Shown here: positions 51,020-59,886 of the stretch, in pieces
How positions within the stretch are numbered: the first letter of the stretch is position 1
Layout of the letters: each line of letters opens with the position of its first letter
Assembly: GCF_014595975.1 (NCBI RefSeq)
Contig: NZ_JABWGQ010000036.1
Coordinates: 1-64,000, forward strand
Length of the DNA stretch: 64,000 bases
DNA from: Sphingopyxis sp. LK2115
Lineage (GTDB): Bacteria; Pseudomonadota; Alphaproteobacteria; Sphingomonadales; Sphingomonadaceae
Direction: 5' to 3'
Notes under the pieces: model-generated
What the model saw: only the letters and a program-made list of their open reading frames with translations
The model's database searches: none
What the model was told of the DNA's origin: nothing
Position numbers and translations under genes: made by a program

Positions 51020-51499
51020 CTACCCCGCTCCGCATCCCGCAAATGGCAGAATGGCCCGATAAGCCTCGACCCCCGGTGCGCCGCCGACGACCGCGCCCTC
51101 GGTCAGCAGCCAGTAATGGCGCACAATTTCCGCCTGCTGTTCCAGGCCATAGCGGGTGAGCGGCCAGCCGGGTTTCAGCGTGTAGCTGTAGGTTGCGAAC
51201 GGGTGGCGCATCAGCACCAGATACCAGCGGCCGCGTGTCTGCGCCTGCCACACATGGGTCATTTCGTGGATGAACAGCCCTTTTAGTCGCCGCGATGCGG
51301 CGCTGAAATCGTCACAGTAAAGGTCGCCGTGCGGATTGAAATGCAGGTGGCCCATCGGCGCCATGACGACGTGGCGCGGCTGGAAAAAAGCCCATTTATG
51401 ATGGTTCACGCGCACGCGGTCATAGGCGATCGCGTCGCCGAACACGCTGCGTGCGAGCGCGATTTCGCCGGTCGTCAGAGGTCGGGAAGAGCGCGGCAT
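51020..51499 (-). CDS. HExxH metalloprotein, vgr-related in alphaproteobacterial annotations
   Basis: 159 residues. The sole diagnostic feature is HEMTH at 78-82 (LFIHEMTHVWQAQ), the zinc-protease signature, followed by Glu about 30 residues later (LEQQAEIVRHYW). Homologues are labelled vgr-related in Sphingomonads, but it is not a VgrG spike. There is no signal peptide. The ATG at 51499 is preceded by an in-frame GTG. Its promoter lies in the repeat at 51508-51589 or beyond it. Confidence 0.65.
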   Translation of the reverse strand: MPRSSRPLTTGEIALARSVFGDAIAYDRVRVNHHKWAFFQPRHVVMAPMGHLHFNPHGDLYCDDFSAASRRLKGLFIHEMTHVWQAQTRGRWYLVLMRHPFATYSYTLKPGWPLTRYGLEQQAEIVRHYWLLTEGAVVGGAPGVEAYRAILPFAGCGAG

Positions 51500-51507
51500 C
51501 ACCGCCT

Positions 51508-51589
51508 CGTCATTGCGAGCGAAGCGCTGCGATCCACAGCGGTTTACGCCACGCTGGATCGCCGCGCCGCTTCGCGCCTCGCAATGACG
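51508..51589. repeat. 82-base paired inverted repeat (REP/MITE-like)
   Basis: CGTCATTGCGAG (51508-51519) is the exact complement of CTCGCAATGACG (51578-51589), and the next bases also pair (CGAAGCGCTGCGATCCA with TGGATCGCCGCGCCGCTTCG). It lies between the HExxH gene and the copper-chaperone gene. A half copy is at 11801-11822. Confidence 0.75.
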
Positions 51590-51607
51590 GCGTGTCGAAA
51601 GCCACCC

Positions 51608-52123
51608 TTATTTCTTTGCGTCCGAAGCCTTCGCCGCGCCATGGTCCATCGCGCCATGATCGGCCGCTTCCGCCCCGCCCTCGGCGGGCTTGATCATCAT
51701 GTCGAAGAGGATGCGTTCATTATTGTTGTTGGTGAACACAAACGCCATCGGCAGCTTGCCCGCGCGCACAGCGGCGCCATTGATGCCCCAGATCATCAGA
51801 TGCTTTCCGCCCTGTTTGAAGACGAGTTCGCCCTTGGCGGGCACCAGCGCGCGGTCGAGCGGCTTCATCACCATCATTCCGTTTTCGCGCACGCTTTCGT
51901 GCATTTCGACCCGCTGTGCAAGGTCCGCGGTCACCGCCACCAGTTCGACGTCGCGCGGTCCGCCCTCGACGCGGAAATAGCCGACCGCAGGCCGATCGGG
52001 CGTCGCCCCCATCACGATATGGCCGCTGACGACATTGAGCTGCTGTCCCGCGCCCAGATTTTCGCCACAGCCCGTCAGGCTGAGCGAGGCGGCGGCAAGG
52101 GCGGCAAGAGCGAGGGGTTTCAT
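51608..52123 (-). CDS. PCu(A)C-family copper-chaperone-type lipoprotein
   Basis: 171 residues. Lipoprotein signal with lipobox LTGC (Cys19). The PCu(A)C ligands His75, Met83/84, His108 and Met110 are in the normal H-x7-8-M...H-x-M arrangement. Such periplasmic proteins deliver Cu(I) to cytochrome oxidase. The C-terminal tail (about 150-171) is Ala/His/Asp-rich with AADHGAMDHGAA, which may bind extra copper. It is divergent from dnaK. Confidence 0.86.
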   Translation of the reverse strand: MKPLALAALAAASLSLTGCGENLGAGQQLNVVSGHIVMGATPDRPAVGYFRVEGGPRDVELVAVTADLAQRVEMHESVRENGMMVMKPLDRALVPAKGELVFKQGGKHLMIWGINGAAVRAGKLPMAFVFTNNNNERILFDMMIKPAEGGAEAADHGAMDHGAAKASDAKK

Positions 52124-52182
52124 TTCGGGAGGACTCCGTAAAAGCGCGACATTTTCATATCCCCGATAAGCCTTCAAAGCCC

Positions 52183-52210
52183 TTGTGCCAAGGATTAGCG
52201 CACCTATATC
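52183..52210 (+). promoter_or_regulatory. Heat-shock (RpoH-type) promoter of dnaK
   Basis: CTTG (52183-52186), 17 bases, CCTATAT (52204-52210) fits the alphaproteobacterial RpoH consensus CTTG-N17-CYTATNT. It is 78 bases before the dnaK ATG. No CIRCE element was found. Confidence 0.75.
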
Positions 52211-52288
52211 GCGCCCATAAACCCCCACGGGATTCAACTGACGGCGTGCCTTTTCAGGGCGCCGAAGAAGCAACAAGGACGAGTATAA

Positions 52289-54193
52289 ATGGCCAAAGTG
52301 ATCGGGATCGACCTCGGCACCACGAACAGCTGCGTCGCGGTGATGGAAGGCGGCAAGCCCAAGGTTATCGAAAATGTCGAAGGCACGCGCACGACGCCGT
52401 CGATTGTCGCCTTTGCCAAGGATGGCGAGCGGCTGATCGGCCAGCCGGCGAAGCGCCAGGCGGTGACCAACCCCGAAAACACCATCTTTGCGGTGAAGCG
52501 CCTGATCGGCCGCCGCTTCGACGATCCCATGACCAAGAAGGACATGGAGCTGGTCCCCTATTCGATCGTCAAGGGGGCGAACGGCGATGCGTGGGTCAAG
52601 GCGGGCGGCGAGGATTATTCGCCTTCACAGATCAGTGCCTTCATCCTTCAGAAGATGAAGGAAACCGCCGAAGCCTATCTGGGTGAAAAGGTCGAGCAGG
52701 CGGTGATCACCGTTCCCGCTTACTTCAACGACGCGCAGCGCCAGGCGACCAAGGACGCGGGCAAGATCGCGGGCCTTGAAGTGCTGCGCATCATCAACGA
52801 GCCGACCGCGGCGGCGCTCGCCTATGGCCTTGACAAGTCGGAGAACAAGACGATCGCGGTCTATGACCTTGGCGGCGGCACCTTCGACATTTCGATCCTC
52901 GAAGTTGGCGATGGCGTGTTCGAGGTGAAATCGACCAACGGCGACACCTTTCTGGGCGGTGAGGATTTCGACAGCAAGCTTGTCGAGTTCCTCGCTGACA
53001 CCTTCAAGAAGGACGAAGGCATCGACCTGCGCAGCGACAAGCTCGCGCTCCAGCGGCTGAAGGAAGCCGCCGAAAAGGCAAAGATCGAATTGTCGTCGGC
53101 GGCGACGACCGAGGTTAACCTGCCCTTCATCACCGCCGATGCCAACGGGCCGAAGCACCTCGTCAAGACGATCACGCGCGCCGACCTTGAACGCCTTGTC
53201 GAGGATCTCGTCAAGCGCACGCTTGAACCGTGCAAGAAGGCGATCAAGGACGCCGGGGTCAGCGCCAAGGACATCGACGAAGTCGTGCTGGTCGGCGGCA
53301 TGACCCGCATGCCGCGGGTGCGCGAAGTCGTGAAGGATTTCTTTGGCAAGGAACCGCACACCGGCGTCAACCCCGACGAAGTCGTCGCGATCGGCGCGGC
53401 GATCCAGGCGGGCGTGCTGCAGGGCGACGTCAAGGACGTGCTGCTGCTCGACGTGACGCCCCTCTCGCTTGGCATCGAGACGCTGGGCGGCATCATGACC
53501 AAGATGATCGACCGCAACACGACGATCCCGACCAAGAAGAGCCAGGTCTATTCGACCGCCGACGACAATCAGTCGGCGGTGACGATCCGCGTGTTCCAGG
53601 GCGAGCGCGAAATGGCGGCGGACAACAAGTTGCTCGGCCAGTTCGACCTCGTCGGCATCCCGCCGGCGCCGCGCGGCGTGCCGCAGATCGAGGTGACCTT
53701 CGATATCGACGCCAACGGCATCGTGTCGGTCCATGCCAAGGACAAGGGCACCGGCAAGGAACAGCAGATCAAGATCCAGGCTTCGGGCGGCCTTAGCGAC
53801 GCCGACATCGAGCAGATGGTCAAGGATGCCGAGCGGTTCGCCGAAGAGGACAAGAAGCGCCGCGAGGCGGCCGAGGCGAAGAACAACGCCGAGAGCCTCG
53901 TGCACACGACCGAGCGCCAGCTCGCCGAACATGGCGACAAGGTCGACGGCGCGCTGAAGTCCGAGATCGAGGCTGCGATCGCCGAAACCAAGACCGCGAT
54001 CGAGGGTGGCGACGCCGCTGCGATGACCGAAAAAGCGGGCGCATTGGCGCAGGTCGCCATGAAGCTGGGCCAGGCGATCTATGAAAAGGAACAGCAGGCC
54101 GCAGCATCGCCCGACGCCGGCGCCGACAAGGGCAAGGCTGACGAAGATGTGGTCGATGCCGAGTTCTCTGAAGTCGAAGACGACAAGAAATAA
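52289..54193 (+). CDS. dnaK: Molecular chaperone DnaK (Hsp70)
   Basis: 634 residues starting [20 protein letters not shown]. The N-terminal ATPase domain has the phosphate loops GTTNS and DLGGGTFD, and the adenosine motif [10 protein letters not shown]. The substrate-binding domain and helical lid follow, ending EVEDDKK. It works with DnaJ and GrpE to refold proteins. dnaJ follows on the same strand after a 118-base gap containing a repeat. Confidence 0.98.
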   Translation: MAKVIGIDLGTTNSCVAVMEGGKPKVIENVEGTRTTPSIVAFAKDGERLIGQPAKRQAVTNPENTIFAVKRLIGRRFDDPMTKKDMELVPYSIVKGANGDAWVKAGGEDYSPSQISAFILQKMKETAEAYLGEKVEQAVITVPAYFNDAQRQATKDAGKIAGLEVLRIINEPTAAALAYGLDKSENKTIAVYDLGGGTFDISILEVGDGVFEVKSTNGDTFLGGEDFDSKLVEFLADTFKKDEGIDLRSDKLALQRLKEAAEKAKIELSSAATTEVNLPFITADANGPKHLVKTITRADLERLVEDLVKRTLEPCKKAIKDAGVSAKDIDEVVLVGGMTRMPRVREVVKDFFGKEPHTGVNPDEVVAIGAAIQAGVLQGDVKDVLLLDVTPLSLGIETLGGIMTKMIDRNTTIPTKKSQVYSTADDNQSAVTIRVFQGEREMAADNKLLGQFDLVGIPPAPRGVPQIEVTFDIDANGIVSVHAKDKGTGKEQQIKIQASGGLSDADIEQMVKDAERFAEEDKKRREAAEAKNNAESLVHTTERQLAEHGDKVDGALKSEIEAAIAETKTAIEGGDAAAMTEKAGALAQVAMKLGQAIYEKEQQAAASPDAGADKGKADEDVVDAEFSEVEDDKK

Positions 54194-54204
54194 GGATGAT
54201 CTTC

Positions 54205-54291
54205 ACCCGTCATGCCAGCGAAGGCTGGCATCGCTTTCGGCAAGGCACCGCCCGACCGGCAGCGACCCCGGCTTTCGCTGGGGTGACGGGT
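54205..54291. repeat. 87-base imperfect inverted repeat between dnaK and dnaJ
   Basis: ACCCGTCATGCCAGCGAAGG (54205) pairs with the other end, TTTCGCTGGGGTGACGGGT (to 54291), with about 20 of 24 positions complementary. It could attenuate read-through from dnaK into dnaJ. Confidence 0.65.
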
Positions 54292-54311
54292 TGAAGAAGG
54301 GGCTTTGACGC

Positions 54312-55439
54312 ATGTCGCTCGACATCGATTATTACGAATTGCTCGAATGCGATCGCAGCGCCGACGAAGCGACGCTGAAGGCAAGCTATCGCAAGCTGGC
54401 GATGAAATATCACCCCGACAAAAATCCGGGGTGCAAGGATAGCGAAGCGCGTTTCAAGGCAATCAGCGAGGCCTATGACTGCCTGCGCGATCCGAAGAAG
54501 CGCGCGGCCTACGACCGCTTCGGCAAGGCCGGCGTCAATGGCGGCGGCGGGTTCGGCGGTGGACAGGGTGCCGATTTCGGTGACATTGGCGATATTTTCG
54601 AATCGATTTTCGGTTCGGCGTTCGGCGGCGCGCGACAGCAGCGTGGCCCGGCGCGCGGCGCCGATCTGCGTTACGACATGGAGATCCGGCTTGAGGACGC
54701 CTTCACCGGCATAACGCGTGAGATCGAGGTCGATGTCGCCACGCGCTGCGACGCTTGCGACGGATCGGGCGCGAAGCCCGGCACACGCACGCATCGCTGT
54801 TCGACCTGCGGCGGACATGGCAAGGTGCGCGCGCAGCAGGGATTTTTCATGGTCGAGCGCACCTGCCCGGCGTGCCAGGGCGCGGGCGAGGTCATCGCCG
54901 ACCCGTGCGCGCAGTGCCATGGCGAGGGCCGCGTCGACCGGCGCAAGCGGCTCACCGTCACCATCCCGCCGGGGGTCGACGAAGGGACGCGCATCCGCCT
55001 GTCGGGTGAGGGCGAAAGCGGCGCACGCGGCGCGGCGCCGGGCGACCTTTACATCTTTCTGCACATGGCGCGGCACAAGGTTTTCGAGCGCGAAGGCACG
55101 ACCTTGTTCACGCGCGCGCCGATCAGTTTCACGACCGCGGCGCTCGGCGGCTGCATCACCATTCCGGGGCTCGACGGCCGCAAGCACGACATTGCGATCC
55201 CGGCGGGAATCCAATCGGGCAAGCAGCTTCGCCAGCGCGGCGCGGGGATGCCGGTGCTCAACGGCCGCGGCCACGGCGATCTTGTGATCCAGATCGACGT
55301 CGAGACTCCGACGCGGCTGACCGCAAAGCAAAAGGAGTTGTTGCAAGCGTTCCGGGAGACCGAAACCGGCGAGGAATGCCCGGCAAGCCAGGGTTTTTTC
55401 GGTCGCATCAAGGATATGTGGGACGATTTGACCGATTGA
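54312..55439 (+). CDS. dnaJ: Molecular chaperone DnaJ (Hsp40)
   Basis: 375 residues: J domain (1-70) with HPD at 34-36, a Gly/Phe region (GGGGFGGGQG), a zinc domain with four CxxCxGxG-type repeats (CDACDGSG, CSTCGGHG, CPACQGAG, CAQCHGEG), and the C-terminal substrate domain. It stimulates DnaK ATPase and delivers substrates. It is the normal partner downstream of dnaK. Confidence 0.98.
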   Translation: MSLDIDYYELLECDRSADEATLKASYRKLAMKYHPDKNPGCKDSEARFKAISEAYDCLRDPKKRAAYDRFGKAGVNGGGGFGGGQGADFGDIGDIFESIFGSAFGGARQQRGPARGADLRYDMEIRLEDAFTGITREIEVDVATRCDACDGSGAKPGTRTHRCSTCGGHGKVRAQQGFFMVERTCPACQGAGEVIADPCAQCHGEGRVDRRKRLTVTIPPGVDEGTRIRLSGEGESGARGAAPGDLYIFLHMARHKVFEREGTTLFTRAPISFTTAALGGCITIPGLDGRKHDIAIPAGIQSGKQLRQRGAGMPVLNGRGHGDLVIQIDVETPTRLTAKQKELLQAFRETETGEECPASQGFFGRIKDMWDDLTD

Positions 55440-55524
55440 TCGGCAACGCGACGCATTTCGGATAGCCGCCATGGTTCGGGGCGCAGGGCTGGACAAGCCG
55501 ACGCCGCTCTGGTGAAGCACGCGC

Positions 55525-56229
55525 ATGGCCGAGGTCAAACTGCATCCCGACTGGATCGCCCGCATCGGCGGCGAGTTTGCGCAGCCCTATATGGCGGCGC
55601 TCAAGCAATTCCTTGCCGACGAGCGCGCCAAGGGCAAGACCATCTATCCGCGACCGCGCGACTGGTTCGCGGCGCTCGACGCGACGCCGCCGGGGCAGGT
55701 ACGCGTCGTGATCCTGGGGCAAGACCCCTATCACGGGCCGGGGCAGGCGCATGGGCTTTGCTTCTCCGTTCAGCCCGGCGTGCGCGTGCCGCCGAGCCTC
55801 GTCAACATCTATAAGGAATTGCGCGACGATCTGGGCATCGCGCCCGCGCCGCACGGCCATCTGGCGCATTGGGCGCGGCAGGGCGTGCTGCTGCTCAACA
55901 ATTGCCTGACGGTCGAGGCGGGACAGCCGGCGTCGCATCAGGGCAAGGGGTGGGAGAAGTTCACCGACGCCGCGGTCGCCGCGGTCGCCGCCGATCCGGC
56001 GCCCAAGGTGTTCATCCTGTGGGGCAGCCATGCGCAGAAGAAGGCGGCGAATGTGCCGGGGCTGGGGGCGGGAAGCCCGCACATGATCCTGCGCGCGCCC
56101 CACCCTTCGCCGCTGTCGGCGCACAACGGCTTTTTCGGGTCGCGGCCGTTCAGCCAGGCCAATGCCTTCCTCGATGCGCACGGTCGCGGCGCGATCGACT
56201 GGCGCCTGCCCGACAGTCCCGGCGCATGA
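55525..56229 (+). CDS. ung: Uracil-DNA glycosylase, family 1
   Basis: Removes uracil from DNA. 234 residues with the water-activating motif GQDPYHG (Asp68) and the HPSPLSAHNGF His loop; the LLLNNCLTVE and GKGWEKFTDAA segments are family-typical. Its role complements dut elsewhere in the window. It starts 85 bases after dnaJ and is followed by TauE with a near overlap. Confidence 0.96.
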   Translation: MAEVKLHPDWIARIGGEFAQPYMAALKQFLADERAKGKTIYPRPRDWFAALDATPPGQVRVVILGQDPYHGPGQAHGLCFSVQPGVRVPPSLVNIYKELRDDLGIAPAPHGHLAHWARQGVLLLNNCLTVEAGQPASHQGKGWEKFTDAAVAAVAADPAPKVFILWGSHAQKKAANVPGLGAGSPHMILRAPHPSPLSAHNGFFGSRPFSQANAFLDAHGRGAIDWRLPDSPGA

Positions 56230-56239
56230 GCCTGGCGGG

Positions 56240-56998
56240 GTGAACCTGCTCGCGGATCCGGTGACGCTGGCGGCGCTGATCGCCGCGGTGATCCTTCTTG
56301 GGATGGCGAAGGGCGGGCTCGCAGGCGTCGGCGCGCTCGCGACGCCCGTGGCGGCACTCGTGCTGCCGCCCGCGACCGCGGCGGCGCTGCTGTTGCCGAT
56401 CCTGATCGTTCAGGATGTGATCAGCGTCTGGTCGTTCCGCAGGACGTGGGACGGGTGGATCATCGGCTGGATGCTGCCCGGCGCGGCGCTCGGTATTCTG
56501 GCGGGCTATGCTTATGCCGAGCGGGTGAACGAGGCACAGCTGATGGCGGCGCTGGGCGCGATCACGCTCGCCTTCGGCCTCTATCGCCTGTGGGTCGAGC
56601 GCGGCGGGCGGATCGTCGCCGCATCGCGCTCGCCGGGATGGGTCGGGACGATCTTTGGCGCGATCATGGGGCTGACGAGCCAGATCGCGCACGCGGGCGG
56701 GCCGCCGTTTCAGATGTGGGTGGCGCCGCGCAAACTGCCGCATCTGAGCTTCATCGGGACGAGCGCGATCCTTTTTGCCATCGTCAACTGGATGAAGGTG
56801 CCTGCCTATTGGGCGCTCGGCGCCTTTCCGCACGACGTCGTCGTCGCGGCGATGCTGCTGATGCCGCTCGCGATCGTTTCGACGCTGCTCACGGTGCGTT
56901 GGATGAAGGCGATGCAGCCCGAGCGCTTTTATGCGCTCATCTATGGGCTGATGGTGCTGCTTGGCGCGAAGCTGCTCTGGGACGGGCTTGGCGGATGA
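56240..56998 (+). CDS. TauE/SafE family anion exporter
   Basis: 252 residues from the GTG at 56240 (VNLLADPVTLAALIAAV); eight or so hydrophobic helices. Motifs MAKGGLAGVGALATP and MGLTSQIAHAGGPPFQMW are characteristic of this family, which moves sulfite, sulfoacetate and related anions. The substrate here is unknown. Its TGA overlaps the YaiI ATG (ATGA). A longer upstream frame overlaps ung and is not used. Confidence 0.88.
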   Translation: MNLLADPVTLAALIAAVILLGMAKGGLAGVGALATPVAALVLPPATAAALLLPILIVQDVISVWSFRRTWDGWIIGWMLPGAALGILAGYAYAERVNEAQLMAALGAITLAFGLYRLWVERGGRIVAASRSPGWVGTIFGAIMGLTSQIAHAGGPPFQMWVAPRKLPHLSFIGTSAILFAIVNWMKVPAYWALGAFPHDVVVAAMLLMPLAIVSTLLTVRWMKAMQPERFYALIYGLMVLLGAKLLWDGLGG

Positions 56999-57459
56999 GC
57001 GTGCCCGTCATCCTCGTCGATGCCGACGCCTGCCCGGTGAGGGAGGAAATCTATCGCGTCGCGTGGCGGCACGGGGCCAAGGTCAAGGTCGTGAGCAACA
57101 GCCGGCTGCGCGTGCCCGACCACCCGCTGATCGAGCGGGTGGTGGTGTCGGACGGTTTCGACGCCGCTGACGACTGGATCGCCCAAGCGGCCGACGCGCA
57201 GAGCATCGTCGTCACCGCCGACATATTGCTCGCCGATCGGGCGCTGAAGGCGGGGGCGAGCGTGCTTGCCCCCAATGGCAAGCCGTTCACGCCGGCGTCG
57301 ATCGGCCCTGCAATCGCGATGCGCGCCATCATGGCCGACCTGCGCGCCGGGATGGGCGACGGATTGGGCGGGCCGCCGCCTTTTTCAAAGGCCGACCGCT
57401 CGCAATTCTTGCAGGCGCTCGACGCGGCGCTGGTGCGGCTTCGGCGTCGTCCGGCTTGA
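56995..57459 (+). CDS. YaiI/YqxD family protein (DUF188)
   Basis: 154 residues starting MSVPVILVDADACPVREEIYR; the VDADACPV motif and the GKPFTPASIGPAIAMR segment are the DUF188 hallmarks. The family is a PIN-like nuclease fold whose biological role is unknown. It is ATGA-coupled to the TauE gene. Confidence 0.92.
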   Translation: MSVPVILVDADACPVREEIYRVAWRHGAKVKVVSNSRLRVPDHPLIERVVVSDGFDAADDWIAQAADAQSIVVTADILLADRALKAGASVLAPNGKPFTPASIGPAIAMRAIMADLRAGMGDGLGGPPPFSKADRSQFLQALDAALVRLRRRPA

Positions 57460-57491
57460 CCGCGCGGTGCGGGCGCGACATGCTTCGCGCC

Positions 57492-57830
57492 ATGGCTCAC
57501 CGCTATACGAGCTTTGCCGATTTCTGGCCCTTTTACCTGCGCGAGCACAGCAAGGCCTCGACGCGCGCCCTGCATTATGTCGGGACCAGTCTGGTCGTTG
57601 CGATTGCCATCGGCGTCGTGCTGTCCGGGCGCTGGGGTTGGCTGATCGCGCTGCCGGTTGCGGGCTATGCCTTTGCGTGGGTCGCGCATTTCGCGGTCGA
57701 GAAGAACCGGCCCGCCACCTTCACCTATCCGCTGTGGAGCCTTGCCGCCGATTTCAGGATGTGGGGGCTGTGGCTGACCGGGCGGCTCGGCCCCGAACTC
57801 GACCGCGCGGGCGTGGCGCGGCACAATTGA
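57492..57830 (+). CDS. Mpo1-like membrane protein (DUF962)
   Basis: 112 residues with two or three hydrophobic stretches. The conserved histidines of the DUF962/Mpo1 family are in REHSKASTRALHYVG and WVAHFAVEKNRPATFTYP. Yeast Mpo1 is an Fe-dependent dioxygenase of 2-hydroxy fatty acids; whether this bacterial copy does this is inference. The ATG at 57492 is chosen; TTG or ATG starts further up are possible. Confidence 0.86.
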   Translation: MAHRYTSFADFWPFYLREHSKASTRALHYVGTSLVVAIAIGVVLSGRWGWLIALPVAGYAFAWVAHFAVEKNRPATFTYPLWSLAADFRMWGLWLTGRLGPELDRAGVARHN

Positions 57831-57878
57831 TAAGCGCAAGCCAAAAGGCGCGCTGATCCCAGCCAAGGAGACATTGCC

Positions 57879-58307
57879 ATGACCGTCAACCGCGCATCCG
57901 CCCGCTACGAAGGCTTCGGCAAGGAGGGCAGGGGGTCGATCACGACGCGATCGGGTGTGCTTGATGAACAGCCCTATGGCTTTGGCACGCGCTTCGAGGG
58001 GCAGCCGGGGACCAACCCCGAGGAACTGATCGCTGCGGCGCACGCCGCGTGCTTCACCATGGCGCTGTCCTTCGGGCTCGCGCGTGCGGGCTATTCGGGC
58101 GACACGCTGGAAACGAGCGCGGCGGTGACGCTGGAGCAGCGGGAGGGCGGCTTTACGATCACCAAGTCGGCGTTGACGTTGAACGCCAAAGTGCCGGGGA
58201 TTGGTGCCGAAGAGTTTGCGGCGCTCGCCGCCGAGGCGGAGAAAAATTGCCCGGTGTCGAAGCTGCTCGATTGCGAAATAACGCTCGAACATCGTCTGGA
58301 GAATTAG
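57879..58307 (+). CDS. OsmC family peroxiredoxin-like protein
   Basis: 142 residues. The two conserved cysteines Cys58 (AHAACFTMAL) and Cys124 (KNCPVSKLL) reduce organic hydroperoxides in OsmC/Ohr. LETSAAVTLEQREGGFTI fits the OsmC (not Ohr) subgroup. AAGGAG upstream is a clear ribosome-binding site. Confidence 0.92.
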   Translation: MTVNRASARYEGFGKEGRGSITTRSGVLDEQPYGFGTRFEGQPGTNPEELIAAAHAACFTMALSFGLARAGYSGDTLETSAAVTLEQREGGFTITKSALTLNAKVPGIGAEEFAALAAEAEKNCPVSKLLDCEITLEHRLEN

Positions 58308-58393
58308 GCGCGCCGGGCGGCGATAAGCGCTTGATCTAAACCGCGCTTGAGCTTTCATAAGATGCTCCATTGATTCGCAATGGAGCCCCGATC

Positions 58394-59272
58394 ATGCTGC
58401 ACCAACCCACCGCCCCCGCGTCCGATTCCGTCCATGTCGGCGACGAATCCGCGTCCGATGCCTTTCTGGCGCGTTATCTGGCGCGGATCGGCTATCGCGG
58501 CGCGCCTGCGCCGACGCTCGACGTGCTTGCAGCGTTGCAGGCGGCGCATATCGCGGCGATTCCGTTCGAGGCGATCGACGCGCTGACCGGCGCCGGGGTC
58601 GACATCGGCGCGGCGGCGGTCGAGGCCAAGCTGATCGGTCGGCGGCGCGGCGGTTATTGTTTCGAGCAGAACGGCCTGTTCCTGCGCGCGCTGCATGCGA
58701 TCGGCTTCGATGCCGAGGGGCTGATCGGCCGGGTGCGCTGGATGCTGCCCGACGATGCGCCGCCGACGCCGCGTTCGCATATGGTGGTGCGCGTCAGGAT
58801 CGACGGCCGCGCCTGGCTCGCCGACGTCGGCTTTGGCGCCGCCGTGCCGCCACAGCCGCTGGCGATGGACGATGAATCGCCGCAGCCGACGCGCCACGAA
58901 AGCTATCGCATCGTCCGCCACGGCGCCGAATGGCAGGTCGCGGCGCTGATCGAAAGCGAATGGCGGACGCTCTATCGGATCGAGGACGCGCCGCCGCCGG
59001 CGATCGATTATGAGGTCGGCAACTGGTACACGTCCGCGCATCCCGATTCGCATTTTCGCCACCAGCTGATCGCCGCCCGGACGAGCGCCGAGGCGCGCTA
59101 TGGCCTTCGCGACAATCGGCTGACGGTGCGGCTGGCCGACGGGCGGATCGACCGCCGTCACCTGACCGCCGACCAGATCGAACGCGTGCTGGCGGAGATT
59201 TTCCTGCTGCCGGTCGCGCGCCACTGGCGCCCGGCGATCGAGCGTGCCGCGACCGCCGAAATCGCCGGATAG
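58394..59272 (+). CDS. nat: Arylamine N-acetyltransferase
   Basis: 292 residues with the NAT triad Cys89 (GGYCFEQN), His129 (RSHMVVRV) and Asp144 (ADVGFG). It transfers acetyl from acetyl-CoA to arylamines and hydrazines. The chosen ATG gives MLHQPTAPAS; an in-frame TTG 24 bases up is possible. The N-terminus is about 15 longer than short NATs. Confidence 0.93.
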   Translation: MLHQPTAPASDSVHVGDESASDAFLARYLARIGYRGAPAPTLDVLAALQAAHIAAIPFEAIDALTGAGVDIGAAAVEAKLIGRRRGGYCFEQNGLFLRALHAIGFDAEGLIGRVRWMLPDDAPPTPRSHMVVRVRIDGRAWLADVGFGAAVPPQPLAMDDESPQPTRHESYRIVRHGAEWQVAALIESEWRTLYRIEDAPPPAIDYEVGNWYTSAHPDSHFRHQLIAARTSAEARYGLRDNRLTVRLADGRIDRRHLTADQIERVLAEIFLLPVARHWRPAIERAATAEIAG

Positions 59273-59436
59273 CAGCCGCGATCACCTCCTTTTATCACGA
59301 TGGAAGACGCGTTCGGGAAGCGCGGCGCGACCCGACTCGGCTGCTTGTCCCCTATCACGACCTCAAGGCCGACCGGATGGGCGAGATGCGGGCGCATCGC
59401 CGACTTTCGATCCCCGCGGCGTCCCCGACCGAGGAA

Positions 59437-59886
59437 TCAGCAACAAGGCGGTGCCGCGGCGCCCGCGCGGTCGGGCGACCAGGGCAAGGGTTCGAGCGTG
59501 CGGTCCGATATCGCATCGACGAAGCGGCCGTGCCGCGCGCCCGTCTCGCGCTTGATCGCGGCCCATTCCTCGTCGGCCATGAAGGCTGCCCACGCCGCCT
59601 TCATCGCGGCCGCGTCGGGCCAGTCGAGCAGATAGACGAACTCGACCTTGCCGTCATGCTCGCTGCGCCAGATCGCGCGCACCGCAAAGCCGTGGCGCGC
59701 CATGATGCGCAGCGCATGATCCCGAAACCGATCGTGAAACACGTCCTCGTTGGCGCGCGGGATTTCGTAGATGCGCAGCTGTTGCAGCGGCGCGGGTCGG
59801 GCGGCGGACGAGGATTCCGCCGCCGCCGCCGCAGGCGCGAGTATCAGCAGCGCGGCAAGGGTGAGGATGCGGATGGGGGAGCGCAT
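59437..59886 (-). CDS. Secreted NIPSNAP-domain protein
   Basis: 149 residues: a signal peptide (MRSPIRILTLAALLILAPAA) with cleavage near AAAE, then a NIPSNAP-like alpha-beta barrel with LQQLRIYEIPRANEDVFHDR, VRAIWRSEHDGKVEFVYLL and DEEWAAIKRE. Bacterial members are poorly understood. It ends with a Pro/Cys-Cys tail. The fold is related to DUF1428, seen elsewhere in the window. Confidence 0.82.
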   Translation of the reverse strand: MRSPIRILTLAALLILAPAAAAAESSSAARPAPLQQLRIYEIPRANEDVFHDRFRDHALRIMARHGFAVRAIWRSEHDGKVEFVYLLDWPDAAAMKAAWAAFMADEEWAAIKRETGARHGRFVDAISDRTLEPLPWSPDRAGAAAPPCC

